Assembly: GCF_947498825.1 (NCBI RefSeq)
Contig: NZ_CANMLV010000017.1
Location: 41,245-105,244 of the forward strand
Direction of reading: 5' to 3'
DNA length: 64,000 nucleotides
Origin: an uncultured Cedecea sp.
GTDB taxonomy: Bacteria; Pseudomonadota; Gammaproteobacteria; Enterobacterales; Enterobacteriaceae
Below, piece by piece: positions 8,601 through 16,712 of the stretch. Made by a program: the position numbers and the translations under genes. The notes under the pieces are model-generated. The model saw only the letters and a program-made list of their open reading frames with translations, was not told the origin of the DNA and did not search any database. Numbering within the stretch: the stretch's first letter is position 1; each line of letters begins with the position of its first letter.

Positions 8601-10761
8601 GAATACTTCCCGAATTTATTAACACATCGGAGTTAGTCACTGATAACTTATCTTTTGATATAATTTTAGCATCGTTAGAATTATCAATAGATTGAATGTT
8701 GTTAAAATCAACATTCCCTCCTTGAATAACTGCATGCTCACCATCATTTTTTAATTTCTTGGTGTCTTTTATTTTCAGATCTTTATCAGCTAAAATAGAA
8801 CCTTTATTGTTGACAGATTCCAACCCCTCCAGCTGTACACTTCCACCTTGCAATAAACCATTATTATTAATTTGAGTCTGCCCGTTTCCAGATAATAAGA
8901 ATTCATTTCCAGCAATCACTTCACCATCGTTATTCAGTGAGTTTACAGAAGATAAAACAACCTTATCCTTTGCAGCAATTGTTTTTTTATTATCAATGAA
9001 TTGGGAGTCAATAGAAATATCATTTTCAGATAGTAATTCACCACGGTTAGTTAACCGACCGCTATCTTGATTAATATGGATATGATTACCTTGTATTAGC
9101 CCGGAGTTATCGACATCTCCTTTTGCTTTAATTGTCACCCCACCATTCTTGGATGCTATTACCCCATCATTTTTTACAGTATCAGTATCTAAACTCAGAC
9201 TATTTCCCGTAACAGAGCCTGAATTGATGAAACTGGATAAATTGATATTTATATTTTTCTGAGAGTCAACAACCCCAGTATTATTTAACTCATTAGATGT
9301 TATATGAATATCACCAACTGCTGAAATAGCACCATCATTACTGAAAAGCTCTTTGATATCAAAGACAATACTATTTTCTTTTGAAATCAAAACTCCATTT
9401 TCATTATTGAGTGTACCGGAATTAATTTTAACATTGCCAGAGTTAGCCATCACAGTTGCAGATGAAGCTACAACAGCATCACTGATGATATTTCCATTAC
9501 GGTCATAGACAATATAATTACCATCATGCAGAACAATTTTGGCGTCTGGAATAACTTCTCCACGACTGTTTGTTGCATACAAAGATCCTTTTATATTGTA
9601 GTCACCTTTAATATTGATGATTATAGAATCTACTTGTGCTGAATTTTTAGACTCATTAACAAAAATCCCTGCTGCTTGCTGTAAAAAAGAATCAGCAAAT
9701 ATAGCAACAGTTCCATTTTCTGATATTAGGTCAGAAGATAACAAAAGATGATTGTTGGCTTCAATGTTTATATCTTTTTTTGCTAAAACTGCAGCCACTC
9801 CATTCTTATTTCCACCAAGGCTAATATTATCTCCTTTTAATGAAACTGAATCATTTTTAGACTGTAATGATGTCAATGTAAGATCACCGTTAGCTGAAAT
9901 ATCTAAAGATGATTGAGATACAATACTGCCAAGATGATGTACACCAACACCGCTATCAGTACTGATTAACTCGACTCGATTACCATAAATTGAACCTAAC
10001 TCACTTCCACTGATAGAAACAAGAGGGCGAGAATCATCTAAGCCATCGCTCGTCTGATATTGGCGAGTTGAAGTATTATATTTATTTGCTCCTGCTAATA
10101 ATTTAACATCAGCAGACCCTGCAATCTGGCCATCCAGTTGAATAGCTCGGCTGACTATATCAAAATGAGATAATCCATCAGTCGAAATACCATTGCCAGA
10201 TATTTGTACCTGGCCCTTTGTCACATTAAGTAAAAATTGTCCATTTTCTTGTTCAATACGCCCAGTACTCAATGTAAGATTATTGGCGTTCAGGGTTTTA
10301 ACACCATTGACCTGAATGCCATTTTCATTAGCAATGATCAGGTCAGCACTTTTACCAAATACTTCCATCGTACCATTTAGCTGAGTTCCTTTGACTCCAC
10401 CGACTTCATTAATAATAACATCAGCTTCATTATTCAGGTTGTTATTTTTAATAACATGGCCGCCAATCTGACTTACACCATCATCTTTACTGTTATTAAA
10501 AATAACGCCATTTTGGTCAACATTAAATTCTTGATATTTATTATGGGAAACACCATTCGCATTTGGATCAACAATATTAATCGTTGTTGTGCCATTAGCA
10601 GATTGATTTATATTAAGATTTCCAGAATTGTTATCTGGTATAATAGCCGAAAGCGCATCAAAAGGTAGTATTGATGAGGCAATCGCTAAATAAACAGGCG
10701 AAAATTTAAAAATCTTCTTCCCTGAATAATATGCTCGATTATTTGAATGAGAGCTTTTCAC
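2632..10761 (-). CDS. Giant filamentous haemagglutinin-like adhesin, two-partner secretion exoprotein (TpsA)
   Basis: A 2709-residue TpsA protein, expected to be exported by Sec and threaded out by the TpsB encoded just upstream. After an extended signal region (hydrophobic VYLAIASSILPFDALSA, about 22-38) comes the TPS secretion domain to about residue 300, with NANGVSHNKYQEFNVD, NENGIQVNG and HFDIVSRAIQLDGQIAG. Residues 300 to about 2350 are long runs of beta-helix and haemagglutinin repeats (GGNIDI, GDLTI type). The C-terminus is unusual: about 8 repeats of PEKQPTPEKKPT, then four 51-residue modules starting KWPEV(K/Q)P and containing KPVVTSPGGS. I see no VENN pre-toxin motif, no recognisable toxin tip and no immunity gene downstream, so a structural adhesin is more likely than CdiA. 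The start is 28 bases after the tpsB stop. The gene is strongly AT-rich compared with the backbone. Confidence 0.93.
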   Translation of the reverse strand: MKSSHSNNRAYYSGKKIFKFSPVYLAIASSILPFDALSAIIPDNNSGNLNINQSANGTTTINIVDPNANGVSHNKYQEFNVDQNGVIFNNSKDDGVSQIGGHVIKNNNLNNEADVIINEVGGVKGTQLNGTMEVFGKSADLIIANENGIQVNGVKTLNANNLTLSTGRIEQENGQFLLNVTKGQVQISGNGISTDGLSHFDIVSRAIQLDGQIAGSADVKLLAGANKYNTSTRQYQTSDGLDDSRPLVSISGSELGSIYGNRVELISTDSGVGVHHLGSIVSQSSLDISANGDLTLTSLQSKNDSVSLKGDNISLGGNKNGVAAVLAKKDINIEANNHLLLSSDLISENGTVAIFADSFLQQAAGIFVNESKNSAQVDSIIINIKGDYNIKGSLYATNSRGEVIPDAKIVLHDGNYIVYDRNGNIISDAVVASSATVMANSGNVKINSGTLNNENGVLISKENSIVFDIKELFSNDGAISAVGDIHITSNELNNTGVVDSQKNININLSSFINSGSVTGNSLSLDTDTVKNDGVIASKNGGVTIKAKGDVDNSGLIQGNHIHINQDSGRLTNRGELLSENDISIDSQFIDNKKTIAAKDKVVLSSVNSLNNDGEVIAGNEFLLSGNGQTQINNNGLLQGGSVQLEGLESVNNKGSILADKDLKIKDTKKLKNDGEHAVIQGGNVDFNNIQSIDNSNDAKIISKDKLSVTNSDVLINSGSIHSNNNLVISNVNDVTNNNGFIISSGNLSIDNVNSLNNTGDNKKASGIYSDGDLTIKDVNEVKNHSKTQIKSENGKVSFKNINSLENDTGSLISSNDDMVFDEIKKLNNKGEVSSKSNIFFNNISELLNQGGVIFAGDNIFFKKVNEILNELGGSIRASNNIKADDVIYLKNEDSFIDAEGNIYLNVNRFDNVSTYDRSLVLADGNLEIYANVIKNDNSVLYAAGNINLTASDKLINNNDGRIESDENIYIKADSISNDNSKIDSNNKVDINVYKSIDNNGGTIVATNEIYFKISNDYVYNASSGSFEVRNKKDGLLTLESERSITIDEVLESPAAIQLIATGSITNNKGILSGNNILLQSDGDITNSSGALIFSSKNINVITDNGTFSNREKANVMAMNDINITAYNIKNVGGQIRSENDINIEAKNLENITTIDEGNSGWDYTNSQIIESQHTQKGSGFTASDYFKLSGAIPLPIGHIEIKDKASISAKNDVNINKENKYQGGQQVLNHGGQIQSGGDMFIRGDLTNKAISIDIGYEHILNKKLNPPLTLEYHWKNGFGASGGHRKMEFDTLYDFIDFILDPKTDEGYLKVTKNVDVSNGQVNVLDTHMTQLFGNTWKAKGKQDLQKDWAELNKIDSDTGEKKFHNLKFYAVSEQNSSIAAGGNLTHKDGSFNNGLDKELALDKKDNEHVVTEKVDDKEIQSNNSSYEVTNSKNDLAWLESPSGITTSGTYEDMINMPGLFAPNHNVLGGAGNLQPNPDPKDNIYVLYETRPEFIDQDAFYGSDYFFQQVGYEPNDPVIVLGDNYFISEVIRREIDDSVGTFFLTRDGLEGADLTKQLMENAGDVNGSEDFVVGQPLTEEQVQNLDKDIIWFVTEEVDGVQVLVPRIYLAPSTIEQINNESNNASASVSAGGNIDINATEVNNVNGTIKSGGNIDIQAESNIVNSSTGQNGGIQSGGDLSLVSEKGDIHNSGAALNAGNDIKLDAKEGDVSLTASTGYDDTGKKVVHRYDDGVSAGGNIDISGNNVTVNAVDIESDKDISITAKDGDVIFNNIYETDSTYDSEYSTSGLFTTNGKETTTSSATSVESSVKAGGSLNINSSNDVVMKGGEYSGASGSITAGGDVDIQATQDYTHSEVVESSSGFVISGSANGFGQSVNSESYSAGDKETVSQKGTHDNKESEVSNAGSVRPGVAPTTETGGFKVGVKTETTTTTENSVKNNNASLNFGNDLTIQADKTVDIGGADLSGDTIKIDADELKSTKYEDVTSKTVTHEETFIGIKGEAHSDWADGVDKAANKIEQTSSDKQTDGLLNGLELAGAGSNMYFGDAAGGSVSVGWDHTSETTQSTASSENISTIKGNNIEINTKNNAELNGVDIQGNNIDMDIGGDLSVNSAKNEYTESSSSQSHSAGVSLGASAGMTGAGAGVSVDYSGSQQSSVGSGTSHTNSQITGDNVNIKTGGDMSLTGANIKSDSANIDVGGDLNITSVQDTVNRGDNNEQWGASVGAAVSSSGVIPTFSGSYGQGYENYESKTTTEQSGINTTGELNIKTGNDLNITGGHVISQSGEGTVDVAGDINANSLKDTVNQEGLSAGGGGGLTLKGSPTVNGYVNTSDKIDYQEDQKATISVGNTVSQNVNGDLNTDKDNLSEVKKDVVVAGNDISFTLGKIGSDKKTSGSASEKQPTPEKKPTPEKQPTPEKKPTPEKQPTPEKKPTPEKQPTPEKKPTPEKQPTPEKKPTPEKQPTPEKKPTPEKQPTPEKKPTPEKQPTPEKKPTQEKQPAQEKPVTKWPEVKPTKPVVTSPGGSSSLPGFVPPRGNSQGSNGAGAPSTGSNGTQGAKKWPEVQPAKPVVTSPGGSSSLPGFVPPKGGNKGSNEASIPSTGSNGTQGAKKWPEVKPAKPVVTSPGGSNSLSGFVPPKGANKGSNEASTPSTGSNGTQGAKKWPEVQPVKPVVTSPGSSNSLSGFVLPKGDKTASIENKKWLQLLDETIIS
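2660..3245 (-). repeat. Four tandem 153-bp modules in the tpsA 3' end
   Basis: Inside tpsA, near-identical blocks recur about every 153 bases and encode 51-residue modules: KWPEV, then KPVVTSPGG, GFVPPKG and PSTGSNGTQGAK. The first three are closely alike; the last (C-terminal) one is diverged and ends in the protein's final residues. The high DNA identity suggests recent expansion and makes the copy number prone to change by slippage or recombination. Confidence 0.85.
3255..3570 (-). repeat. Tandem 36-bp repeats encoding PEKQPTPEKKPT in tpsA
   Basis: About eight consecutive 36-base units on the minus strand encode alternating PEKQPT and PEKKPT hexapeptides, flanked by slightly diverged edges (SEKQPT on one side; QEKQPA and QEKPVT on the other). 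The result is a proline-, lysine- and glutamate-rich extended stalk of about 105 residues. The units differ only at a few third positions (GGCGTC, GGGGTC, GGGGTT variants). Confidence 0.9.
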
Positions 10762-10789
10762 GTTATATATCCTTATATTTAATTAACTA

Positions 10790-12532
10790 TTAAAAATTCA
10801 AACCTAGACGATAATAAATTGTGAGATTATCAATATCTCTATTCCGTAGACTTTTAGGTTTTGTCATTGGCCATCCTGCCGATAATGAGGATGATACATA
10901 TTGTTGGTTCAGTCTTAATCCTACAGAACCTCCTGAAATAAATTCTCCTGAACAATTAATCACATAGTTTCTACAATTATTTTTGACATAACCTACATCA
11001 TATCCAACAAAAGGAAGCATGCTCATTCCGCTAAATTTATTTATATAAACTGGAAACTTCACTGTATTTGAGATATAACCACCTTTATTACCTGAAACTG
11101 AATCTTCTTTAAAGCCTCTAACCGAGTATTCATCCCCAATGGAAATATTTTGTGCACTTACTAAAATATCTTTAGAAAATTGAAAAGATGTTGTCAGATC
11201 ATAATTAACACTAACGAGATCAAACTGATGTATTTTTTTAGACCAACTGAGCAATCCGTTTATTTTATTAAAATCTATATCAAACCCTTTTAAATCCGGA
11301 TCATTAACCCAGGCACTACCAAACCAAGGTGTCCCCTTAGTGAAAGAAAGATCCCAATAAGTTGTACCATTCCAAATGGTGGTTACGTCAGTGATACCAA
11401 AAGTAACATTACTATAATTTTTACTGCTGACATCAATGACAATATCTTTAATTCTGTTTAAATTATTTTTGACATCTATCGATGTATAGGCGGATAATTT
11501 ATGGTTATTATTTCTGAATAAAACACGATTTATTCTATTAGAATAGCGCTCAGAATTCCCATCGCTGTTGTATCCGCCAAAATTACCACCGATAACTTTT
11601 TCATATTCAGATCGATAATAAGATGTATCAAATGACCAATAGCCTACAGGAATAGAGTATGATAAAGACCATGAATTTTGTGAATCAGATTTTTGTTTTA
11701 AATAATTATAGCCATAATAGAAGCTCAAAATATCATTAAAGCCACTAAGATTATTGAACGTCATGGTCCCACTATATTGATTCCATCCTGACTCTTTTCG
11801 TCCCGAATTGTTAAGTTTCAAACCTAAATTAAAAAAATCATATCCCATATCTGAGAAGTTCAAATTAGAATACCCCTCACTTTCATCAGGAATAACTTTT
11901 ATTTTGGTACGATAAGATATTCTCAGTAGGTTATCTAATGCCTGATCAATATCTGAAACATTCAGAATTTCATTTTTATAGGATGGTAATGCACTGTAGA
12001 TCCTCGTTTTTTGTGATAATGTAGGTTTTTTATCCTCCACAAGAACATTATTAATTTTCCCCCAAAGAACTTTTAATGTAATTGTCTGTGAGTTTAAGTT
12101 CCCCTCCTTAATGGTTAATAACGTAGTCGAATATCCTTTGCCTATGTAAAAGTCAGTAAGCTTTTTAACTAACTCTAAAATTTCAACTTTTCCCAGATCT
12201 TTATTTTCGAACGACTTTATTATTGAGTTCCTTTGTTCAGAGCTTGCATATTTGTCATCATTTTCAATTAAAATTTCCTTAATGAAAAATTTCCTCTGAC
12301 TTTCGGCTACCGAATCAGAGGATGAATCTTCATCAACAATATTTTTATTATTGTTCATGATTTTATTATTGATCCATTTTTCTTTATTCACACTTTCAAG
12401 TGTCTGTTCTCTGATAATTCTATCCAGTTCACGAGTTGAGGCCGACATATTATCTGGTTCAACAGAAAATGACACACCTGAGTAAAAGTAAAATAAACTC
12501 AATATTACTGATGATTTTATTTTATTTTTCAT
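10790..12532 (-). CDS. Two-partner secretion outer-membrane transporter (TpsB, FhaC/ShlB family)
   Basis: The 580-residue partner that secretes the adjacent TpsA through the outer membrane. A signal peptide (MKNKIKSSVILSLFYFYSG) is followed by a charged linker, POTRA modules (from about 90: FFIKEILIEND; then FYIGKGYSTTLLTI) and a C-terminal 16-strand barrel ending in the aromatic YYRLGLNF. The conserved L6 motif VRGF occurs in DEYSVRGFKED near residue 450. The ATG lies one base after the tip-adhesin stop (TAA-T-ATG), so translation is probably coupled to the fimbrial genes. The tpsA start follows 28 bases downstream. AT-rich like its neighbours. Confidence 0.93.
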   Translation of the reverse strand: MKNKIKSSVILSLFYFYSGVSFSVEPDNMSASTRELDRIIREQTLESVNKEKWINNKIMNNNKNIVDEDSSSDSVAESQRKFFIKEILIENDDKYASSEQRNSIIKSFENKDLGKVEILELVKKLTDFYIGKGYSTTLLTIKEGNLNSQTITLKVLWGKINNVLVEDKKPTLSQKTRIYSALPSYKNEILNVSDIDQALDNLLRISYRTKIKVIPDESEGYSNLNFSDMGYDFFNLGLKLNNSGRKESGWNQYSGTMTFNNLSGFNDILSFYYGYNYLKQKSDSQNSWSLSYSIPVGYWSFDTSYYRSEYEKVIGGNFGGYNSDGNSERYSNRINRVLFRNNNHKLSAYTSIDVKNNLNRIKDIVIDVSSKNYSNVTFGITDVTTIWNGTTYWDLSFTKGTPWFGSAWVNDPDLKGFDIDFNKINGLLSWSKKIHQFDLVSVNYDLTTSFQFSKDILVSAQNISIGDEYSVRGFKEDSVSGNKGGYISNTVKFPVYINKFSGMSMLPFVGYDVGYVKNNCRNYVINCSGEFISGGSVGLRLNQQYVSSSLSAGWPMTKPKSLRNRDIDNLTIYYRLGLNF

Positions 12533-12533
12533 A

Positions 12534-13463
12534 TTATTTTATCTCTAACATAATAAACAGATTACCTTCTATAGTGCCGGATTTAACATTACGACGGTCA
12601 TCTACGTTCACTGCTGTTTTTAACTTTATAGGTTTATTTTCATTGGCTAACACACTGACATAATTACTCACTATTGGTGTTGATGAGATTTTTATTGGTT
12701 CATTCCGCTCATCATTTAGCAATATTGAAACCCCCTCGGATGTCCCGCTATTTTTTAATCTTTGATTTTCAGTCGTTCCAATGTAAGAGATACCAACGGA
12801 AGAATTCTGTTCGCACTGTAATGTAAGATCAAAATCTATATATTTTGGTGAATATCTTATATTTGCCAGTTCATCCGTAGTAAAAGAACCAAGATCAATA
12901 TATTTATCGGTATCTGACAAAATACAAGATTTGGATTTTAGAATAATATCTTCATTAAGAACTATTCTCATATACTCAGGATATGTGACATTCTGACTCA
13001 AATTGACTGTTGCTAATTCAGTACCTCTTCTCATGGTACCTGTTTTAATTATTCCTATTTTGATGAACTCAACAACGACTTCATCCTGTAACTGACATGG
13101 CGATACGCATGTTCTGTTAAATGGAAAGTATCTAAGAATATCGTTGTTTGACTGGCTATCCATGACCCAACTGATCCTTAATCCCAGACCAGGTATTGGT
13201 GTTCTTATGATAGTATTCTCTTTCCCCGTCATTACGGAATCAGAAAACTTACCATTAATATTAATTTGTTGTTCGTTATTGATTGTTTGTATTCTTAAAT
13301 TTTCACTTTTCAACCGATAACTATTAACTGAGAAAACGTACCCCTCAGGTTTATCATGATAGTCTTTTATATTGACATCGCTGACATAAAAATTTTCACG
13401 ATAGTTAGCATTGCTAACAACAGGAATTAAAATTAATATTAGTGTTAGTAAAATATTTCGCAT
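12534..13463 (-). CDS. Two-domain fimbrial tip adhesin (FimH-like)
   Basis: A 309-residue secreted protein at the usual adhesin position after the usher. The signal peptide MRNILLTLILILIPVVSNA is followed by a divergent N-terminal domain, with a Cys pair in RTCVSPCQLQDEV, and from about residue 165 a pilin-like domain. That domain has SCILSDTDKYIDLGSFTTDEL, a second Cys in DFDLTLQCEQ, and a C-terminal strand GTIEGNLFIMLEIK that fits donor-strand exchange. This is the plan of two-domain tip adhesins, with a receptor-binding lectin domain plus a pilin domain. The ligand cannot be guessed. The start at 13461-13463 is preferred because upstream TTG would disturb the signal peptide. The gap to the usher is 15 bases; the stop is one base before tpsB. 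Confidence 0.8.
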   Translation of the reverse strand: MRNILLTLILILIPVVSNANYRENFYVSDVNIKDYHDKPEGYVFSVNSYRLKSENLRIQTINNEQQININGKFSDSVMTGKENTIIRTPIPGLGLRISWVMDSQSNNDILRYFPFNRTCVSPCQLQDEVVVEFIKIGIIKTGTMRRGTELATVNLSQNVTYPEYMRIVLNEDIILKSKSCILSDTDKYIDLGSFTTDELANIRYSPKYIDFDLTLQCEQNSSVGISYIGTTENQRLKNSGTSEGVSILLNDERNEPIKISSTPIVSNYVSVLANENKPIKLKTAVNVDDRRNVKSGTIEGNLFIMLEIK

Positions 13464-13478
13464 AATCAACTCGTTATA

Positions 13479-15929
13479 TTAAATGCAATCAGCATTGATA
13501 ATTGAATTTGAAATGTCAGAATCCTTTCTAAATATGATCTTACATTTATAATCTTTGCTGTCCTTACTCCAAATCGCAGCTAACTCTTCATATTCCTCTG
13601 GTAATAAAACAAAGCCGCTTTGATCTGTTATACCTACAACATTATTTTTAACATCCACAACCTCAGCACCAAAGGGGATTTCATAATTGACACTGTGTAT
13701 TTTTAGAATATTTTTCCCTATTTTTTTTATTTTAAATTCGACCAAGGGAGATGAACCGTTATCTGGAATAACTAACAATCTATTCTCTTCAATCTCAGAC
13801 ATATTATTGCTTTTCTTCGAGTCTAATGTAATATAATTCTTTTTATAGGGTGACAAATATGGTGCAACACCATAACCATTGGCATTTATCTTTATATTAC
13901 TATTTAATGAAATACTCATGCCCTCGGCACCAATAGCTTTGACAATAGCAAATGTTTTTCCTAACTCACTCGACTTTGTAATTCCCCCTTCATGTAATAT
14001 CATTGCTCCATTTATATTTCCGTAAATCATCTCACTATTTTCATTTTTAGAATAACCGGCTTGCTTTGTATTGGCCCCATTGTTATAGCTCAATGAACCG
14101 CCATTCCCAAAACTATTTTGAGTTCCTCTATCCATCCAAAAATTATAGTTAACTTTATCGAAAGATTTATCATTTGCCGCTAATGACATACGAGTATTAT
14201 AACTATCTGAATAATTAACATATGACGAATTAAAGTTTAAATTTTTGTTTTTAGTCTCGAATGGAATGCTGGAACTTATAAAAAATGTATTATCTAAGCT
14301 ATTGTTTTTGTTTTTAAATGAAAATAGCGATATGTTGTAATTTATTTTTTTAAAGTTATTATCGTAACTTAATGAATAGCCATAAGTATCTGTCCCATTC
14401 CCTTTCCAAGGCTTAGCATAATATCCAGAGCCAGAAATGCTACCATAGTTATCAGGCAGTGATTTTCTTAATACTAAATTGCTAGTCTGCTTATTTTGAA
14501 AACTATCAAGCCCTCTATTGGCTTCATAGTTATATTTATTAGCAATAAAATCATTCAACTCCCAATAGTTTTTATCTAAATAACGAGTTACAGACATGGA
14601 TAAGCTGGTATCGATCAACGATAGATTCTCTTCGTAATTCAATACGAGCTTATCGTTACAAAAAAGAGAACAAGAAGAACGCTCAGGTCTCTTTTCATCA
14701 GAAAAAGATCGGTAATAATCTAAAGAAATACCTCCAATCCTCGTATTAAATGTTCCGCCAATCATAGTCTGAGCGTAATCATAAGGATGAATGGATTGTA
14801 AACCACTATACATAGTTAAATTATTGTTAATACCATACTTAACGTTAGCCTGTGTAAGCCAATAGTCCCCAGGATACATAGAATCCAATGAACCAATATT
14901 GACGCTATACTCATAGCTTCCGGGCCTGATCAAACTGGATATCGTTGAAACAGGGATCTCTTGTACAGTTCTGACGCCATCGGCCCCCGTTAAAATAACA
15001 TTCAGAACGCCATTGCCATAGGTTCTGGGAAGATCTTGAATATGGTACTCACCAGCAGGAATATTTTTTTCGTATATGACTCTGCCATTATATTCGATAC
15101 TCAATAATGACGGAGAATTCGCTATTCCTCTGATTGAGGGTGCAAAACCAGACAGCGATGTAGCATTCATTCTATTATCGCTAGCCAGTTTGACTCCTTT
15201 ATATTTTACCCAGTTAAAATAATCGCCATTCGTATTTATTTCGCCGATTGTCAAACTGGACTTCAAACTGGCAATGGAACGCTCAGCATATAAATCATAA
15301 AATTTGTTATTTATTGAACTATTATTCCTTGCTGATAAAACATTATTGGTATATATACGCCATGAGTATAAGTTTAAATGCTGTTCGAAATGACCATGAT
15401 AGGAGTATATGTCACTGTATCTTTTATCTCTTATATTGGTTATATTCATATCATATTTTAATGCATGGCTATTCACACCTCTGTTCCATTGAGATGGATA
15501 AATATAATCATCTACCTCAGATGATAAATATATTTGTGGAATATTGACATCCAACCTCTCGTCATCAAAATCCACTATTGCATATGCACCCTCAAGTATA
15601 TTTTCAATAAAAAAACATGCAGATGACGTTTTGTTTATCAAATTTAATTTATTGTAGTTAAGATTAAATTTAGATAAATTATGCTGGCTAAAGCAGGGTA
15701 AAAGGTCATTTTCATGTTGTTTAAAATCAATATTCTCAGTGCTTATTTTTTCACCATTAACATAAACTAAAACATAATGTTTTCCTGGCTTGATTTTTTC
15801 ATCAAGATCTATTTTTTCGTTATGTCCCAGATATGTCAAAAACTCGGTTTTAAAACCTTTATACTCATCAGTAAACCCCGTTATGGGCAAAAAAAATAAT
15901 ATAAATATGATATGCTTACGTGGCTTCAT
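13479..15929 (-). CDS. Outer-membrane fimbrial usher (FimD/PapC family)
   Basis: An 816-residue usher that assembles pilus subunits from chaperone complexes and forms the outer-membrane pore. It has a signal peptide (MKPRKHIIFILFFLPITGFTD) and an N-terminal chaperone-binding domain with a Cys pair (LPCFSQHNL, SACFFIENI). The barrel and plug region contains GFAPSIRGIANSP and IEYNGRVIYEKNIPAGEY, both hallmarks of ushers. C-terminal domains include PFGAEVVDVKNNVVGITDQSG. The ATG overlaps the chaperone stop by four bases (ATGA), so translation is coupled. At 816 residues it is slightly short but no domain is obviously missing. Confidence 0.95.
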   Translation of the reverse strand: MKPRKHIIFILFFLPITGFTDEYKGFKTEFLTYLGHNEKIDLDEKIKPGKHYVLVYVNGEKISTENIDFKQHENDLLPCFSQHNLSKFNLNYNKLNLINKTSSACFFIENILEGAYAIVDFDDERLDVNIPQIYLSSEVDDYIYPSQWNRGVNSHALKYDMNITNIRDKRYSDIYSYHGHFEQHLNLYSWRIYTNNVLSARNNSSINNKFYDLYAERSIASLKSSLTIGEINTNGDYFNWVKYKGVKLASDNRMNATSLSGFAPSIRGIANSPSLLSIEYNGRVIYEKNIPAGEYHIQDLPRTYGNGVLNVILTGADGVRTVQEIPVSTISSLIRPGSYEYSVNIGSLDSMYPGDYWLTQANVKYGINNNLTMYSGLQSIHPYDYAQTMIGGTFNTRIGGISLDYYRSFSDEKRPERSSCSLFCNDKLVLNYEENLSLIDTSLSMSVTRYLDKNYWELNDFIANKYNYEANRGLDSFQNKQTSNLVLRKSLPDNYGSISGSGYYAKPWKGNGTDTYGYSLSYDNNFKKINYNISLFSFKNKNNSLDNTFFISSSIPFETKNKNLNFNSSYVNYSDSYNTRMSLAANDKSFDKVNYNFWMDRGTQNSFGNGGSLSYNNGANTKQAGYSKNENSEMIYGNINGAMILHEGGITKSSELGKTFAIVKAIGAEGMSISLNSNIKINANGYGVAPYLSPYKKNYITLDSKKSNNMSEIEENRLLVIPDNGSSPLVEFKIKKIGKNILKIHSVNYEIPFGAEVVDVKNNVVGITDQSGFVLLPEEYEELAAIWSKDSKDYKCKIIFRKDSDISNSIINADCI

Positions 15930-16633
15930 GGTAGATTCATCTCTTTTGATATGTATGCACCAAGATCATCTATATATGAATATTCAACTATTACATTTTT
16001 TTCATTAGATATCTCACCTGTAATTTTATATTTGGTTTCACCAAAGGGTGCTACAGTACTCACATCTAACTTAACCGCCATGTTATTTTTTAATGCTAAC
16101 TTACCCAAATTCACATAAATCGGACTGTTATTTCTAGCTATTAAATAACTATCTTTTCCCGATTTCTCCATTCTCCAGGTTAATTTTTCAGCAGCTTCTG
16201 ATCTTGTAATGTTAATTCTCTCTGGAATATAGAAAAATTTCATTTTGGTATGCACTGCAATATTCAAAGTGTTAGCTCCATTTTCATTTTCTGGAGGAAT
16301 ATCTAAAAAATTTATCCAGAGCATAGTTTCTCTGTCTTCAGGATATAAATTTTTTATTTCATCAGTTCCTATAACTCTAACAACCTTAGACTTTTCGGGT
16401 TTTACTTTAAACATAGGTTGCGTAATGATAAATCCTGTATTTTTAATTCTCTCATTAGAGTCATCTTGAGATAGCCAAACCTGTACTAATGCAGCTTTTT
16501 TTCCAACGTTGTTGACTTCAACTGTTTGTTCATTTTCTAATTCATCAAAAATAACTCTTGTAGTATTAACTTGTATTGCTCCTGAGACAGACAAAGGTAT
16601 TAATAAAAACAAAACAGCGATTATCTTTTTCAT
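15926..16633 (-). CDS. Periplasmic pilus chaperone (FimC/PapD family)
   Basis: A 235-residue chaperone that folds and caps pilus subunits in the periplasm by donor-strand complementation. It has the signal peptide MKKIIAVLFLLIPLSVSGA, the conserved Arg in NTTRVIFDE and the family strand pattern (VQVWLSQDD, PPMFKV-like QPMFKVKPEKSKVVRVIG). The chaperone signature is MLWINFLDIPP, and the conserved Lys occurs in TKMKFFYIPERI. Upstream lies an 80-base gap from the pilin with a hairpin; downstream it overlaps the usher by four bases. Confidence 0.95.
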   Translation of the reverse strand: MKKIIAVLFLLIPLSVSGAIQVNTTRVIFDELENEQTVEVNNVGKKAALVQVWLSQDDSNERIKNTGFIITQPMFKVKPEKSKVVRVIGTDEIKNLYPEDRETMLWINFLDIPPENENGANTLNIAVHTKMKFFYIPERINITRSEAAEKLTWRMEKSGKDSYLIARNNSPIYVNLGKLALKNNMAVKLDVSTVAPFGETKYKITGEISNEKNVIVEYSYIDDLGAYISKEMNLP

Positions 16634-16677
16634 TTTTTTCAGTTTAAAATATGAGGTGGAATGATTAATTATTGAAA

Positions 16678-16705
16678 GGACTTCACGATGTATAACATGA
16701 AGCCC
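16678..16705 (-). terminator. Hairpin between major pilin and chaperone (attenuator-like)
   Basis: On the minus strand GGGCTTCATG pairs with CGTGAAGTCC (one mismatch, 8-base loop) and is followed by TTTC. Placed between the pilin stop and the chaperone start, it would partly stop transcription or protect the pilin mRNA, giving more pilin than assembly protein, as in other fimbrial operons. The U-run is weak, so full termination is unlikely. Confidence 0.55.
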
Positions 16706-16712
16706 TTATTTT

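Noticed and set aside
2632..10761. CdiA contact-dependent inhibition toxin.
   Set aside because: No VENN motif, no toxin tip, no immunity gene; the C-terminus consists of repeats.
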